Shown: positions 23,341 through 31,348 of the stretch, piece after piece
How positions within the stretch are numbered: position 1 is the first letter of the stretch
Layout of the letters: each line of letters starts with the position of its first letter
From: Chloroflexota bacterium
GTDB lineage: Bacteria > Chloroflexota > Dehalococcoidia > JACPEP01
Assembly (NCBI GenBank): GCA_016183425.1
Contig: JACPEP010000010.1
Span: 1 to 40,748 of the forward strand
Reading direction: 5' to 3'
DNA length: 40,748 bases
Made by a program: the position numbers and the translations under genes
Notes under the pieces: generated by a model
Database searches by the model: none
Seen by the model: the letters and a program-made list of their open reading frames with translations, nothing else
Told to the model about the DNA's origin: nothing

Positions 23341-24528
23341 TCAGAGCTTGCCCCGAATGAGGAGGAGCAAGCTGGAGGAGGCGACGGCGGTGAGGGCAAG
23401 AAGGGTGAAGACGGTGTTCAGCCCCATCCAATCTATTAAGAGCCCAACTGCTGTGGAGGCGATCCCGCCCATCTCTGTGGTAAGAAAGAAGTAAAAGCCG
23501 AATACGGTGGACCGCTGTTGAGCGGGGACGACGTCCATGATGAGGGACTCCATGGCGGGCATACGGGAGGTCTGGGCCAGGCCGAAGAGGAGAAAAGCGG
23601 CGATAAGGCCCGGCCCAAAGGGGGCGACGGTGAGCAGGTAGAGGAGGGGCCCTACCAGGATGATGGAGGTCATGATCACGGGTTTGCGTCCAATGCGGTC
23701 CGATAAAGCCCCTCCCGCGGGGCCCCCCACCCCCCCGGCCCCCGACGTTAGCCCGATCATCATGGCCGCTAGTGAGGGCGCTACCCCATGCTTGTCTACC
23801 AGGTAAAGGGGTAGGAAGGAGTTGACGCCGGAGGTGATGAGGGCCGTAAAGCCGGAGATGCCTACCAAGACACCCAGCACCCGCACCACCTCTCCCAATG
23901 GCACTCTCTCTTTCGCCTCGGCGCGGGCGGCTACCTCTGACGCGGTCAGACCCTGGCCTTTCATTATGGCCACAAAAACCAGGGTGCTCAGGAGGGTAAA
24001 GAGAGGCATGGCGATGAAAGCCGTCCGCCACCCCGCCATTTGAGCGATGAGGCCAGACAGAACTGGTGTGAGCAGGAAGCTGGCGTTGCCACCGATAAAA
24101 TGGAATCCCAGTGCCTGACCTCGCCTCTCTCGCGAGTAGAATTGAGACAACAGGGGCACCGAGCTGGGGTGATAGGTGCCGCCCAGGACGCCCATGGCAA
24201 TGAATGAGGCGATGGCTATGTAGTATCCGGGAGACAGGCCCACGGCCATGGCCGTAAAAGCCACTCCCCATAGTCCCAGGGCCAGAAGAAGCGGTTTGTT
24301 GGCTCGATCCGCCAGGCGTCCCAGGGGGATTTGGGAGATACCGTAGGTGACATTAAAGGAAGAGACCAGGAGGCCGGACTGAAAGTAGTTGAGGCCAAAA
24401 TCGCTTCTTATCAAAGGAAGTAAGGGCACCAACATACCGGTGCACAGATGGTGGCTGAAATGGATGAGGGCGAAAGCGGGGAGCAGGCCTACCCTGGTGG
24501 CTGCCGAGGAACCTTTAGCGGTATTCAC
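23341..24528 (-). CDS. MFS transporter, 12 membrane helices
   Basis: Protein of 395 residues from GTG 24528. It shows 12 predicted hydrophobic segments and MFS signatures: GRLADRANKPLLL between helices 2 and 3 and GALSDRIGRKPVI in the second half. The N-terminus (HFSHHLCTGMLVPLLPLIRSDFGLNYFQSGLLVSSFNVTYGISQIP) resembles the drug/metabolite exporter branch related to fosmidomycin-resistance proteins. The substrate is unknown. It begins 3 bases after the cupin stop and has no good ribosome binding site of its own, so it is probably translationally coupled to that cupin, suggesting that both handle the same small molecule. Confidence 0.85.
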   Translation of the reverse strand: MNTAKGSSAATRVGLLPAFALIHFSHHLCTGMLVPLLPLIRSDFGLNYFQSGLLVSSFNVTYGISQIPLGRLADRANKPLLLALGLWGVAFTAMAVGLSPGYYIAIASFIAMGVLGGTYHPSSVPLLSQFYSRERRGQALGFHFIGGNASFLLTPVLSGLIAQMAGWRTAFIAMPLFTLLSTLVFVAIMKGQGLTASEVAARAEAKERVPLGEVVRVLGVLVGISGFTALITSGVNSFLPLYLVDKHGVAPSLAAMMIGLTSGAGGVGGPAGGALSDRIGRKPVIMTSIILVGPLLYLLTVAPFGPGLIAAFLLFGLAQTSRMPAMESLIMDVVPAQQRSTVFGFYFFLTTEMGGIASTAVGLLIDWMGLNTVFTLLALTAVASSSLLLLIRGKL

Positions 24529-24531
24529 TGT

Positions 24532-24951
24532 CTAGCCAAGCAGTTCCTCTCCCTGCTGCCACTTGCGGTTTAGTCCCAGGTTGTCCACCATAGGAGTATT
24601 GGTGATCATTAAGTATCGGGCTGGTTTCTCAATGTCGCTGTTGTGCCACTGATGCCATGTCCAACTGGGGATGAAGATGGCATCCCCCGCTTCCCACTCG
24701 TACCTTTCCTCGTCTAAGATGAGGTAGCCCCGGCCGCTCAGAAAGTACATTATATGTTCGTGGGTTTCACGATGTTTCACATTGTGTCCTCCGGGCGGCA
24801 AATCCCCTATCTTCAGATCCAAGGCCTTGGTATCGAAGCCTAAAAGGGGGTCTACAATAAGAGCCCTCCTCTCTTGCCACGGCTCGGGAGGGGCGGAGAA
24901 TGATAGCTCGTTGCTCTTAAAAATGATTCGTTTTCCTTTTCCTTGTGACAT
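24532..24951 (-). CDS. Cupin-domain protein coupled to the MFS transporter
   Basis: Protein of 139 residues; GGAGG precedes ATG 24951. The cupin metal motif is complete: HRETHEHIMYFLSGRGYLILDEERYEWEAGD (about 60-90; His, His, Glu-type ligands) and IFIPSWTWHQWHNSD (second motif His). It is thus a likely metal-dependent enzyme or binding protein for an aromatic or small organic ligand; members close to this type include gentisate-dioxygenase-like cupins, but the substrate cannot be read. It forms a two-gene unit with the MFS transporter. Confidence 0.82.
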   Translation of the reverse strand: MSQGKGKRIIFKSNELSFSAPPEPWQERRALIVDPLLGFDTKALDLKIGDLPPGGHNVKHRETHEHIMYFLSGRGYLILDEERYEWEAGDAIFIPSWTWHQWHNSDIEKPARYLMITNTPMVDNLGLNRKWQQGEELLG

Positions 24952-25005
24952 TCGTACTAACCTCCTAAGCAGGGCAACTGATTACGGCAAATGTTTGTCA
25001 AAAAG

Positions 25006-25032
25006 GAGAAGGGTGCTCTGGGCACCCTTCTC
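25006..25032 (-). terminator. Terminator of the VOC gene
   Basis: An 11-bp stem GAGAAGGGTGC and its complement is followed on the minus strand by CCTTTTT. It lies 17 bases beyond the VOC stop and separates that gene from the cupin/MFS unit. Confidence 0.8.
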
Positions 25033-25049
25033 TGTTATTCATCAAGAAG

Positions 25050-25514
25050 CTACTGCAACGAACCGCCCAACTCTACGATGTAGCCATCTGGGTCAAGGGC
25101 GTAGCAGATACCCCGTTCGCTGTTGAAAGGGGCCAATGGCGCTAAAAACTTCACCCCTTGACTGGCTAGTTTGTCATAGAAGGCGCGCAGTCCTTGAACC
25201 CGGAAAGCACACCAAGCTACTTCCGAATCGTAGCAGTTACGGCTGCCCGGGAGCCCTGGAGGCTTGGGGTTGTTCCACTGGAGCAACTCCACTTCCCGCC
25301 CCGCTCCCTCTCCGGCTACCTCCAGCACTACCCAGCGCAGATCCAGGTTAGAGACGTTGAACGCCTTCTCTAAGACCGCCTTTGTGCCCTGCTTATCGGC
25401 GTCTGTGGTGCGGTTGTCGGAGACTACTTTCATACCCAGCTTGTCCCGATAGAAAGCCAGCGACCTTTCTATGTCGCTGACGTTCACGACCGGCCGATTG
25501 AAACGTAATAGCAT
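25050..25514 (-). CDS. VOC-family (glyoxalase/bleomycin-resistance fold) protein
   Basis: The start is ATG 25514, with AAAGGAGG 7 bases upstream; the frame stays open further upstream only through the promoter and the valS leader. The 154-residue protein has two beta-alpha-beta-beta-beta halves: RPVVNVSDIERSLAFYRDKLGMKVVSD (about 6-32) and EVAWCAFRVQGLRAFYDKLASQGVKFLAPL (about 97-126), ending with CYALDPDGYIVELGGS. The terminal Glu of DPDGYIVEL is a usual metal ligand, while the His at the first-strand position is absent (VVNVSD). It may be a dioxygenase, isomerase or binding protein; the substrate is unknown. Confidence 0.82.
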   Translation of the reverse strand: MLLRFNRPVVNVSDIERSLAFYRDKLGMKVVSDNRTTDADKQGTKAVLEKAFNVSNLDLRWVVLEVAGEGAGREVELLQWNNPKPPGLPGSRNCYDSEVAWCAFRVQGLRAFYDKLASQGVKFLAPLAPFNSERGICYALDPDGYIVELGGSLQ

Positions 25515-25560
25515 TGAGATACCTCCTTTTGTGAATTCTAGACTAGGAAATGATGGCCTT

Positions 25561-25589
25561 AATATATCTATCGCTGGGTCCTTTGTCAA
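25561..25589 (-). promoter_or_regulatory. Promoter of the VOC gene
   Basis: On the minus strand TTGACA (25589-25584), a 17-bp spacer and TATATT (25566-25561) form a near-consensus promoter about 47 bases before the VOC start. Confidence 0.8.
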
Positions 25590-25600
25590 CAACACTATCG

Positions 25601-25629
25601 TTGACGAGGGGAGAGGTAGCGGGTAAAAT
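25601..25629 (+). promoter_or_regulatory. Promoter of valS
   Basis: TTGACG (25601-25606), a 17-bp spacer and TAAAAT (25624-25629). Its -35 and the divergent VOC -35 form the inverted repeat GTCAAC-N9-GTTGAC (25585-25605), so the two promoters lie back to back. Confidence 0.78.
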
Positions 25630-25650
25630 GAGTTGGCGGGTGTGGAGGGC

Positions 25651-25674
25651 GGCGGCCTCGCCGACGAGGCCGCC
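25651..25674 (+). promoter_or_regulatory. GC-rich leader hairpin before valS
   Basis: A perfect 10-bp stem GGCGGCCTCG/CGAGGCCGCC with a CCGA loop lies in the predicted valS 5' leader, 26 bases from the start. There is no T run and no T-box consensus, so a tRNA-sensing riboswitch is not supported; it may modulate translation or transcript stability. Confidence 0.45.
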
Positions 25675-25700
25675 GCTCCTGTGAAGAGAGTAGAGCAAGC

Positions 25701-28358
25701 ATGAGGCAAACCTCCCCAAAGATGGCCAAGGCCTACGACCCCAAGCAGGTAGAAGAACGTATCTACCAGCTCTGGATGGAGCGAGGCTTTTTCACCCCCA
25801 GGATAGAGCCGGGCCACTCCCCTTTCACTATCATTATGCCGCCCCCCAACGTCACCGGTGAGCTACATTTAGGGCATGCCCTCACTGCCACTATAGAGGA
25901 CATCATGACCCGCTGGCATCGCATGAAGGGGGAACCCACCCTGTGGCTTCCGGGCCGGGATCATGCCAGCATCGCCGCCCAGGTAGTTCTGGAGCAGCAA
26001 CTAGCCCAGGAAGGGCTGAATCGGCACCAGTTGGGGCGAGGGAAGTTTTTGGAGCGCATGTGGCAGTGGATGGACACCTATAGCCGCATCATCATTGAAC
26101 AACACAAGCGCTTAGGCGCTTCCTGCGACTGGACTCGGGAGCGCTTCACCATGGATGATGGCCCCAGCCGGGCGGTGCGTACTACCTTCCTCCGCCTCTA
26201 CCGCAAGGGCCTCATCTACCGCGGTGAGCGCATCATCAACTGGTGTCCTCGCTGCGCCACCGCCCTCTCTGACCTGGAGGTGGAGCATCAAGAGGTCTTG
26301 GGTCATTTGTACTATATTCATTACCCCCTGGAGGAGCCGGCGGCGGACCGGAAATCCATCGTGGTGGCCACCACCCGCCCCGAGACCCTGCTGGGGGATA
26401 CGGCGGTGGCTATTCATCCTGGAGATGAGCGTTATGCCCCACTGGTCGGCAAACGGGCCATTCTCCCGGTGCTGAAGCGCTCCATCCCCATCATCGCCGA
26501 CGGGGCAGTGGAGCCTGGTTTCGGCACTGGAGCGGTAAAAGTAACCCCCGCCCACGACCCTGTGGATTTCGAAATTGGCCAGCGGCAACAGCTTCCTTCC
26601 ATTACAGTGATGAATCTAGATGCCACCATGAACCAGGAAGCTGGCCCCTATGAGGGTTGGGACCGTTTCGCCTGCCGAGAGGCCATCCTTGAGGACCTGA
26701 AAGGGGAGGGATTGCTGGAGAAGGTGGAGCCCCACCACCACGCCGTGGGCCACTGCGTCCGCTGTCGCACTCCCGTGGAGCCTATGGTGAGCAAACAGTG
26801 GTTCGTCTCCACCACGCCCCTCGCCGGACCAGCCATAGAAGCGGTGACCCAAGGGCGCATCCGCATCATACCGGAGCACTTCGTCAAGATATATCTCAAT
26901 TGGATGGAAAACATCCGGGATTGGTGTATCAGCCGCCAGCTCTGGTGGGGGCACCGCATCCCGGTTTGGTACTGCCAGGACTGTGGGCAGATGACGGTGG
27001 CGGTGGACGAGCCAGGAGAGTGCCAGCACTGCCGCTCTCCTCATCTGGATCAAGACCCCGATGTTCTGGATACCTGGTTCAGCTCCGCCTTGTGGCCTCA
27101 CTCCACCCTGGGCTGGCCCCAGGAAACCGAAGACTTCCGATACTTTTATCCTACCTCCGTTATGGAGACCGGCTACGACATCATCTTCTTCTGGGTGGCC
27201 CGGATGATAATGATGGGGCTGGAGAACACCGGCCAGGTGCCTTTCCGTACCGTATACCTTCATGGCCTGATTAGAGACGAACGGGGAGACAAGATGAGCA
27301 AGTCCAAGGGCAACGTCTTGAACCCTGTCACCGCCATCGAAAGCTACGGCACCGATGCCCTCCGCTTCACCCTGGCCACGGGGAGCTCGCCGGGCAATGA
27401 TATGAAGCTGAGCTCCCAGCGGCTGGAGGCAGGGCGAAACTTCGCCAACAAGCTGTGGAACGCCGCTCGCTTTGTCGCTGGCGGCGTAGATACTCAGCCC
27501 AGTTTAGAAGTAGAGACCCCATCCAGTTTGCCCGTGGAGGATCGCTGGATTTTGAGCCGCCTCCAGGGCCTGGTGGCTCGGGTGGATTCTCTCCTGGAGG
27601 ACCTCCAATTTGGTGAGGCGGGGCGCCAGGTTCACGACTTCCTGTGGGGGGAGTTCTGCGACTGGTACATCGAGATGGCCAAGCTGCGTTTAGAGGCTGG
27701 GGGCACTACTCCGGTCCCCGTCCTGCGCCGGGTGCTGGAGACCTGTCTCCGTCTCCTCCATCCCTACATGCCCTTCATCACCGAGGAGATATGGCAGCTT
27801 GTCTTTCGTTCCCAATTCCCTTACCCTGCCCTGGTAGTCGCCCCTTTTCCCGCTACCCAGGAGGGATGGTCAGATCCTCAGGCTGAGGAAGAATTGGAGA
27901 TAGTCATCGATACGGTGCGCGCCATCCGCAACGCTCGGGCGGAGCACCGCGTGCCCGCCGCCAAACGCGTCACTGCCCTTTTGTTCCCCGCACCAGGCAC
28001 TGAGGCCGCCTTCCGACACCACCTCCCCGTCATCATTCACCTGGCGCGTCTGGATACCCTGGCCATGGAAGCTCTCTCTAAAGAGAGGCCCAAAGCGGCC
28101 CTGGCCCTGGTGCTCAAAGGTGGGGAGGTCTACCTTCCCTGGCAGGAGCTGGTGGACCTGGATGCGGAGCGGCGGCGTCTTAAAGCTGAGACAGAGGGCT
28201 TGGAAAAAGAGTTGGCCCATCTTGAGCAACGTCTGGCTGACATCAATTTCACATCCCGCGCTCCGGCCCATGTGGTGGACAGAGAGCGTCAGCAGCGAGA
28301 TGAATGCCGTGACAAGCTGGCGCGCATAAAAAGCCGCCTCAGCCAGTTGGGGCGGTGA
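25701..28358 (+). CDS. valS: Valyl-tRNA synthetase
   Basis: Protein of 885 residues, the usual ValRS length. It joins valine to tRNA-Val in the cytoplasm. The HIGH-type motif is HLGHA (about 56-60, within PPPNVTGELHLGHAL) and the KMSKS loop is KMSKSKGN (about 531). The CP1 editing domain carries TTRPETLLGDTAVAIHP. Cys pairs in CPRC, CVRC, CQDC and CQHC mark zinc-knuckle-like insertions. The C-terminal 65 residues form the ValRS tRNA-binding coiled coil (LDAERRRLKAETEGLEKELAHLEQRL). ATG 25701 is preceded by a weak GAGAG; the alternative ATG at 25722 would remove 7 residues. It is transcribed from the promoter at 25601. Confidence 0.98.
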   Translation: MRQTSPKMAKAYDPKQVEERIYQLWMERGFFTPRIEPGHSPFTIIMPPPNVTGELHLGHALTATIEDIMTRWHRMKGEPTLWLPGRDHASIAAQVVLEQQLAQEGLNRHQLGRGKFLERMWQWMDTYSRIIIEQHKRLGASCDWTRERFTMDDGPSRAVRTTFLRLYRKGLIYRGERIINWCPRCATALSDLEVEHQEVLGHLYYIHYPLEEPAADRKSIVVATTRPETLLGDTAVAIHPGDERYAPLVGKRAILPVLKRSIPIIADGAVEPGFGTGAVKVTPAHDPVDFEIGQRQQLPSITVMNLDATMNQEAGPYEGWDRFACREAILEDLKGEGLLEKVEPHHHAVGHCVRCRTPVEPMVSKQWFVSTTPLAGPAIEAVTQGRIRIIPEHFVKIYLNWMENIRDWCISRQLWWGHRIPVWYCQDCGQMTVAVDEPGECQHCRSPHLDQDPDVLDTWFSSALWPHSTLGWPQETEDFRYFYPTSVMETGYDIIFFWVARMIMMGLENTGQVPFRTVYLHGLIRDERGDKMSKSKGNVLNPVTAIESYGTDALRFTLATGSSPGNDMKLSSQRLEAGRNFANKLWNAARFVAGGVDTQPSLEVETPSSLPVEDRWILSRLQGLVARVDSLLEDLQFGEAGRQVHDFLWGEFCDWYIEMAKLRLEAGGTTPVPVLRRVLETCLRLLHPYMPFITEEIWQLVFRSQFPYPALVVAPFPATQEGWSDPQAEEELEIVIDTVRAIRNARAEHRVPAAKRVTALLFPAPGTEAAFRHHLPVIIHLARLDTLAMEALSKERPKAALALVLKGGEVYLPWQELVDLDAERRRLKAETEGLEKELAHLEQRLADINFTSRAPAHVVDRERQQRDECRDKLARIKSRLSQLGR

Positions 28359-28426
28359 CTCTTTCCCCGCCCCCCGCTTCGTGATATTATTTACGTGCCA
28401 ATCTCTACAGAAAGGAGAAAGGGCAT

Positions 28427-28618
28427 ATGCCCATCGTCAGGATCACCATGTGGTCGGGAAGGACTCACGCTCAAAAGGCGGAGCTGGCGCGGGTCATAAC
28501 CGAGGCTATGGTCACCATCGCTCACACCACGCCAGAGGCTACCATTGTTGTCTTTGAGGACGTGGCCAAGGAGGACTGGGCCCAGACCGGGGTGCTGGCC
28601 TCCGACGAGAAGAAATAG
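28427..28618 (+). CDS. 4-oxalocrotonate tautomerase family protein
   Basis: Protein of 63 residues, the family's exact size, with GGAGAAAGGGC before the ATG. After removal of Met the catalytic Pro1 is exposed (PIVRITMWSGRTHAQKAELARVITEAM). The usual Arg11 region reads SGRTHAQK, and the C-terminal VVFEDVAKEDWAQTGVL matches the I/VxF.E...WG.GG pattern. Such enzymes catalyse enol-keto isomerisation of oxo-acids in aromatic degradation. It precedes the PaaK-type ligase by 22 bases in the same operon, which supports a role in aromatic or dicarboxylate metabolism. Confidence 0.88.
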   Translation: MPIVRITMWSGRTHAQKAELARVITEAMVTIAHTTPEATIVVFEDVAKEDWAQTGVLASDEKK

Positions 28619-28640
28619 CCATTTACTGGGGGAGGTGCTG

Positions 28641-29972
28641 ATGTCCAGGAAATACTACCGAGAAGAGATAGAAACCATGCCCAAGGGGCAGCTTCAGAAG
28701 CTACAACTGGAGCGCCTGAAGGCCCTGGTGGAGAAGGTATACCACCAAAACACTTTCTATCGCCGACTGTACGATGGGGCAGGGGTGAAGCCAGAGGACA
28801 TCAAGAGCCTGGAAGATATACAGAAACTCCCCTTCTTAGAGAAGAAAACGGTGCGGGAGGCCTACCCCTATGGCATGGCCTTGGCCAAACCTGGAGAGGC
28901 GGTGGAGCTCCACGCTACCTCGGGCACCACGGGTAAGTCGGTGCCCGTCTTTGCCACCAAGGAGGACATTGCCACCTGGGCCGACCTCAATGCTCGGGAG
29001 CTATGGATGGTGGGCTTGCGCCCGGGAGACATCCTTCAGAACGCTTACGGCTATGGTCTGCCTACCGGCGGCTTCGGCTTCCACTACGGCGCTGCTGCCA
29101 TGGGGGTTCTTTGTATCCCTATCGGGCCGGGCCAGACGGAGCGTCAGATAGACATGATCCTGGATTTCGGAGTCACTGCCATGTGTATGACCCCTTCTTA
29201 CGCCCTTTATCTGGCCCAGAAAGCCCAGGAGCGGGGTCTTAACTTGGCTCAGGATTCCAAGCTGCGTATCGGTCTTTTCGGCGCTGAGCCTTGGCCCTGG
29301 TCCACCCGGCTGCGCTTGGAAGAGCTTTACGGCATCACCGCCTACGATGAGTTTGGCATGACGGAGTTTTTAGGTCCGGGGATGACCTGCGAGTGCGAGG
29401 TACGGGATGGGATGCACGCCTGGGCCGACGTTTTCCTGGCCGAGTGCATTGACCCCGTCACGGGACAATGGGTTCCTGAAGGCAAAGACGGGGAGTTAGT
29501 CTGGAGCTGGCTCACCGCCGAAGGCACGGCTATGCTCCGCTATCGTAGCCGTGACCTGTCCCGTCTGTGGTGGGAGGAGCGGTGCTCCTGCGGCCGCACC
29601 CATCCCAAGATAGCCTCTATCAAGGGCCGCAGCGACGATGCTGTGTCTATCGGTGGCCTCATTGTCTTCCCCAGCCAGGTGGAGGATGCTTTGACCAAAT
29701 ACCCCGACCTGGGGGTTAACTTCCGTCTCATCATCGAGCGGGTACGGGACCTGGATCGTTTCACTTTAAAGGTGGAGGTGAAAGACCACCAGCTTCTAAC
29801 GGCGGAGAGCCGGGTGAAAACCCTCAGTGGCCAGGTAGCGGAGGGGGTGAAGGCCATATGCGGGGTGACGCCTATAGTGGAGCTAGTGCCCCCTGATTCC
29901 CTGCCTCGGGCCACGGCAGGTGAGGCCAAGACGGCCAGTGCCCGAGTCGAAGATAGAAGGGTCATGGCTTAG
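28641..29972 (+). CDS. Phenylacetate-CoA ligase (PaaK) family adenylate-forming enzyme
   Basis: Start chosen at ATG 28641, with GGGGAGG 6 bases upstream; the frame extends further into the tautomerase gene without a better site. The 443-residue protein has the family's ATP-binding loop HATSGTTGKSVP (about 91-102), the YDEFGMTEF motif (about 235-243) and a C-terminal domain starting at YRSRDLSRL, with a Cys pair in CSCGRTHPKIASIKGRSDDAVSIGG. PaaK activates phenylacetate or related aryl acids to CoA thioesters; the aryl substrate cannot be deduced. The C-terminus (DSLPRATAGEAKTASARVEDRR) is a variant of the usual SLPRSEGKAKRVID. Confidence 0.92.
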   Translation: MSRKYYREEIETMPKGQLQKLQLERLKALVEKVYHQNTFYRRLYDGAGVKPEDIKSLEDIQKLPFLEKKTVREAYPYGMALAKPGEAVELHATSGTTGKSVPVFATKEDIATWADLNARELWMVGLRPGDILQNAYGYGLPTGGFGFHYGAAAMGVLCIPIGPGQTERQIDMILDFGVTAMCMTPSYALYLAQKAQERGLNLAQDSKLRIGLFGAEPWPWSTRLRLEELYGITAYDEFGMTEFLGPGMTCECEVRDGMHAWADVFLAECIDPVTGQWVPEGKDGELVWSWLTAEGTAMLRYRSRDLSRLWWEERCSCGRTHPKIASIKGRSDDAVSIGGLIVFPSQVEDALTKYPDLGVNFRLIIERVRDLDRFTLKVEVKDHQLLTAESRVKTLSGQVAEGVKAICGVTPIVELVPPDSLPRATAGEAKTASARVEDRRVMA

Positions 29973-30042
29973 TCGCGCCTCTATGGGTAGGCAACACTGA
30001 AGTAGAGTCGGCTTTCGTTACTGATTTTAAAGGAGGCAAAGT

Positions 30043-30420
30043 TTGAATCCCAAGGACTGCAAATACTCCAAAGGACACACCTGGGTGCGGGTGGCGGGGG
30101 GTGAGGCCATCATCGGTATCACCGACTATGCCCAGCAGCAGATGGGCTCCATACTCTTCGTGGAGACCAAAGAGGTGGGCAGCCAGATCAACCAGTTCCA
30201 GCCCTGCGGCACCGTGGAGTCGGACAAAGCCACCTCGGACGTCATGTCGCCCATCAGCGGGGAGGTGGTGGCAGTGAACCAGGAGGCCGTGGATGCTCCC
30301 GAGCTCCTGAACCAGGACCCCTACGGCGCCGGCTGGCTGCTGAAGGCCCGCCCGGCGAACCCCAAGGAATTAGACGACCTCATGACGGCGGAGCAGTTCG
30401 AGGCCGCTACCAGCCAGTAA
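30043..30420 (+). CDS. gcvH: Glycine cleavage system H protein (lipoyl carrier)
   Basis: Protein of 125 residues from TTG 30043, with AAAGGAGG 6 bases upstream. The lipoyl domain has the modified Lys in ESDKATSDVMSPISGEV and the typical C-terminus DPYGAGWLLKARPANPKELDDLMTAEQFEA. It carries the lipoamide-bound aminomethyl group between the P, T and L proteins. None of those proteins is encoded in the window. It lies 10 bases from the lipoate-attachment gene, a natural pairing. An alternative is a GcvH-like lipoate-binding protein of sulfur metabolism (LbpA type), given the TusA/DsrE genes 6 kb away; I consider GcvH more likely. Confidence 0.92.
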   Translation: MNPKDCKYSKGHTWVRVAGGEAIIGITDYAQQQMGSILFVETKEVGSQINQFQPCGTVESDKATSDVMSPISGEVVAVNQEAVDAPELLNQDPYGAGWLLKARPANPKELDDLMTAEQFEAATSQ

Positions 30421-30430
30421 AGGAATCCCC

Positions 30431-31258
30431 TTGCCTCGCGGCGACCAATGGCGCCTGCTGGACAGCGGCGTGGCCTCTGGCCCCTACAATATGGCCGTTG
30501 ACGAGGCGGTTATGGAGACGCACCGTCGGGGCCTAGTGTCCCCAACCCTTCGCTTCTACGGCTGGAGTCCTCCTTGCCTCTCCGTAGGCTATTTTCAATC
30601 GGTGACGCGAGACATTCTTCTTCATCGCTGTCAAGAGGCAGGGGTGACCCTGGTGCGGCGTCCCACCGGGGGACGGGCAGTGCTCCACTGGGGAGAACTT
30701 ACCTACAGCCTGGTGGTGGCAGAAGACGACCCTCGGCTGGCGGGAGGGGTTCTGGCTGCCTACCGACGCGTCAGCTCCGCTATCGCTCAGGGCCTGTCTA
30801 CCCTGGGAGTAACCCCACAGCTCAGGGAACCGTGGCATCACAGAGGCCCCCCGGCTAGAAACGGCGCCTGCTTCCACTCCACCTCTGTCTACGAGCTGAC
30901 GGTGGCGGGCAGAAAGCTGGTGGGCAGTGCTCAACTGCGACGGGATGGCGTCCTTCTACAGCATGGAAGCCTCCTCTGGAAAGATGAGGGCCAGGAGATC
31001 CTTTCTCTGCTCCGTTTCACCTCTGAGGAGGAGCGCCACGCCGCGGCGAGTCATTTTCAGGAACAGGTCGTATCCCTACGGCAGCTTTTGGGAGAAGGGG
31101 TGGATTGGGAAAGCATAGTCCGCTCTTTGAGGCAAGGCTTCCAGGAGGTACTGGGCATTTCCCTCGGCGAGGGCCAACTTATCCCGGAGGAGGAGGCTTT
31201 AGCTAAAGACCTGGTGGATGGGAAGTATGGCACTCCGGAGTGGAACCTTCGGAAATGA
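30431..31258 (+). CDS. Lipoate/octanoate protein ligase or octanoyltransferase (LplA/LipM-like)
   Basis: Protein of 275 residues from TTG 30431 (AAAGGA 8 bases upstream). It has the biotin/lipoate A/B ligase fold: MAVDEAV (about 21-27), the RRPTGGRAVLHWGELTYSL lipoate-binding loop (about 75-93), and GRKLVGSAQLRRDGVLLQHGSLL (about 162-184). A Cys in GACFHSTSVYEL (about 148) occupies the position of the catalytic Cys of LipM octanoyltransferases, so octanoyl transfer from ACP to GcvH is a good guess. The neighbouring gcvH is the obvious acceptor. Confidence 0.88.
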   Translation: MPRGDQWRLLDSGVASGPYNMAVDEAVMETHRRGLVSPTLRFYGWSPPCLSVGYFQSVTRDILLHRCQEAGVTLVRRPTGGRAVLHWGELTYSLVVAEDDPRLAGGVLAAYRRVSSAIAQGLSTLGVTPQLREPWHHRGPPARNGACFHSTSVYELTVAGRKLVGSAQLRRDGVLLQHGSLLWKDEGQEILSLLRFTSEEERHAAASHFQEQVVSLRQLLGEGVDWESIVRSLRQGFQEVLGISLGEGQLIPEEEALAKDLVDGKYGTPEWNLRK

Positions 31259-31281
31259 GTGGTTGACTGAATTAAGAGATT

Positions 31282-31323
31282 AAAAGCGAACGCCCCCGTG
31301 AAGACGGGGGCGTTCGCTTTTTC
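31282..31323. terminator. Bidirectional terminator between the lipoylation genes and cooS
   Basis: A perfect 18-bp stem (31282-31299 with 31304-31321) with a GAAG loop, beginning with AAAA and ending TTTTTT. It serves the convergent plus-strand lipoylation unit and the minus-strand cooS gene. Confidence 0.95.
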
Positions 31324-31348
31324 GGAGGAACCCCAAGAGAGAGGAGAG

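Noticed and set aside
25651-25674. T-box riboswitch before valS
   Set aside because: There is no T-box consensus (AGGGTGGNACCGCG-like), no specifier loop visible and no terminator with a T run; only a simple GC hairpin.
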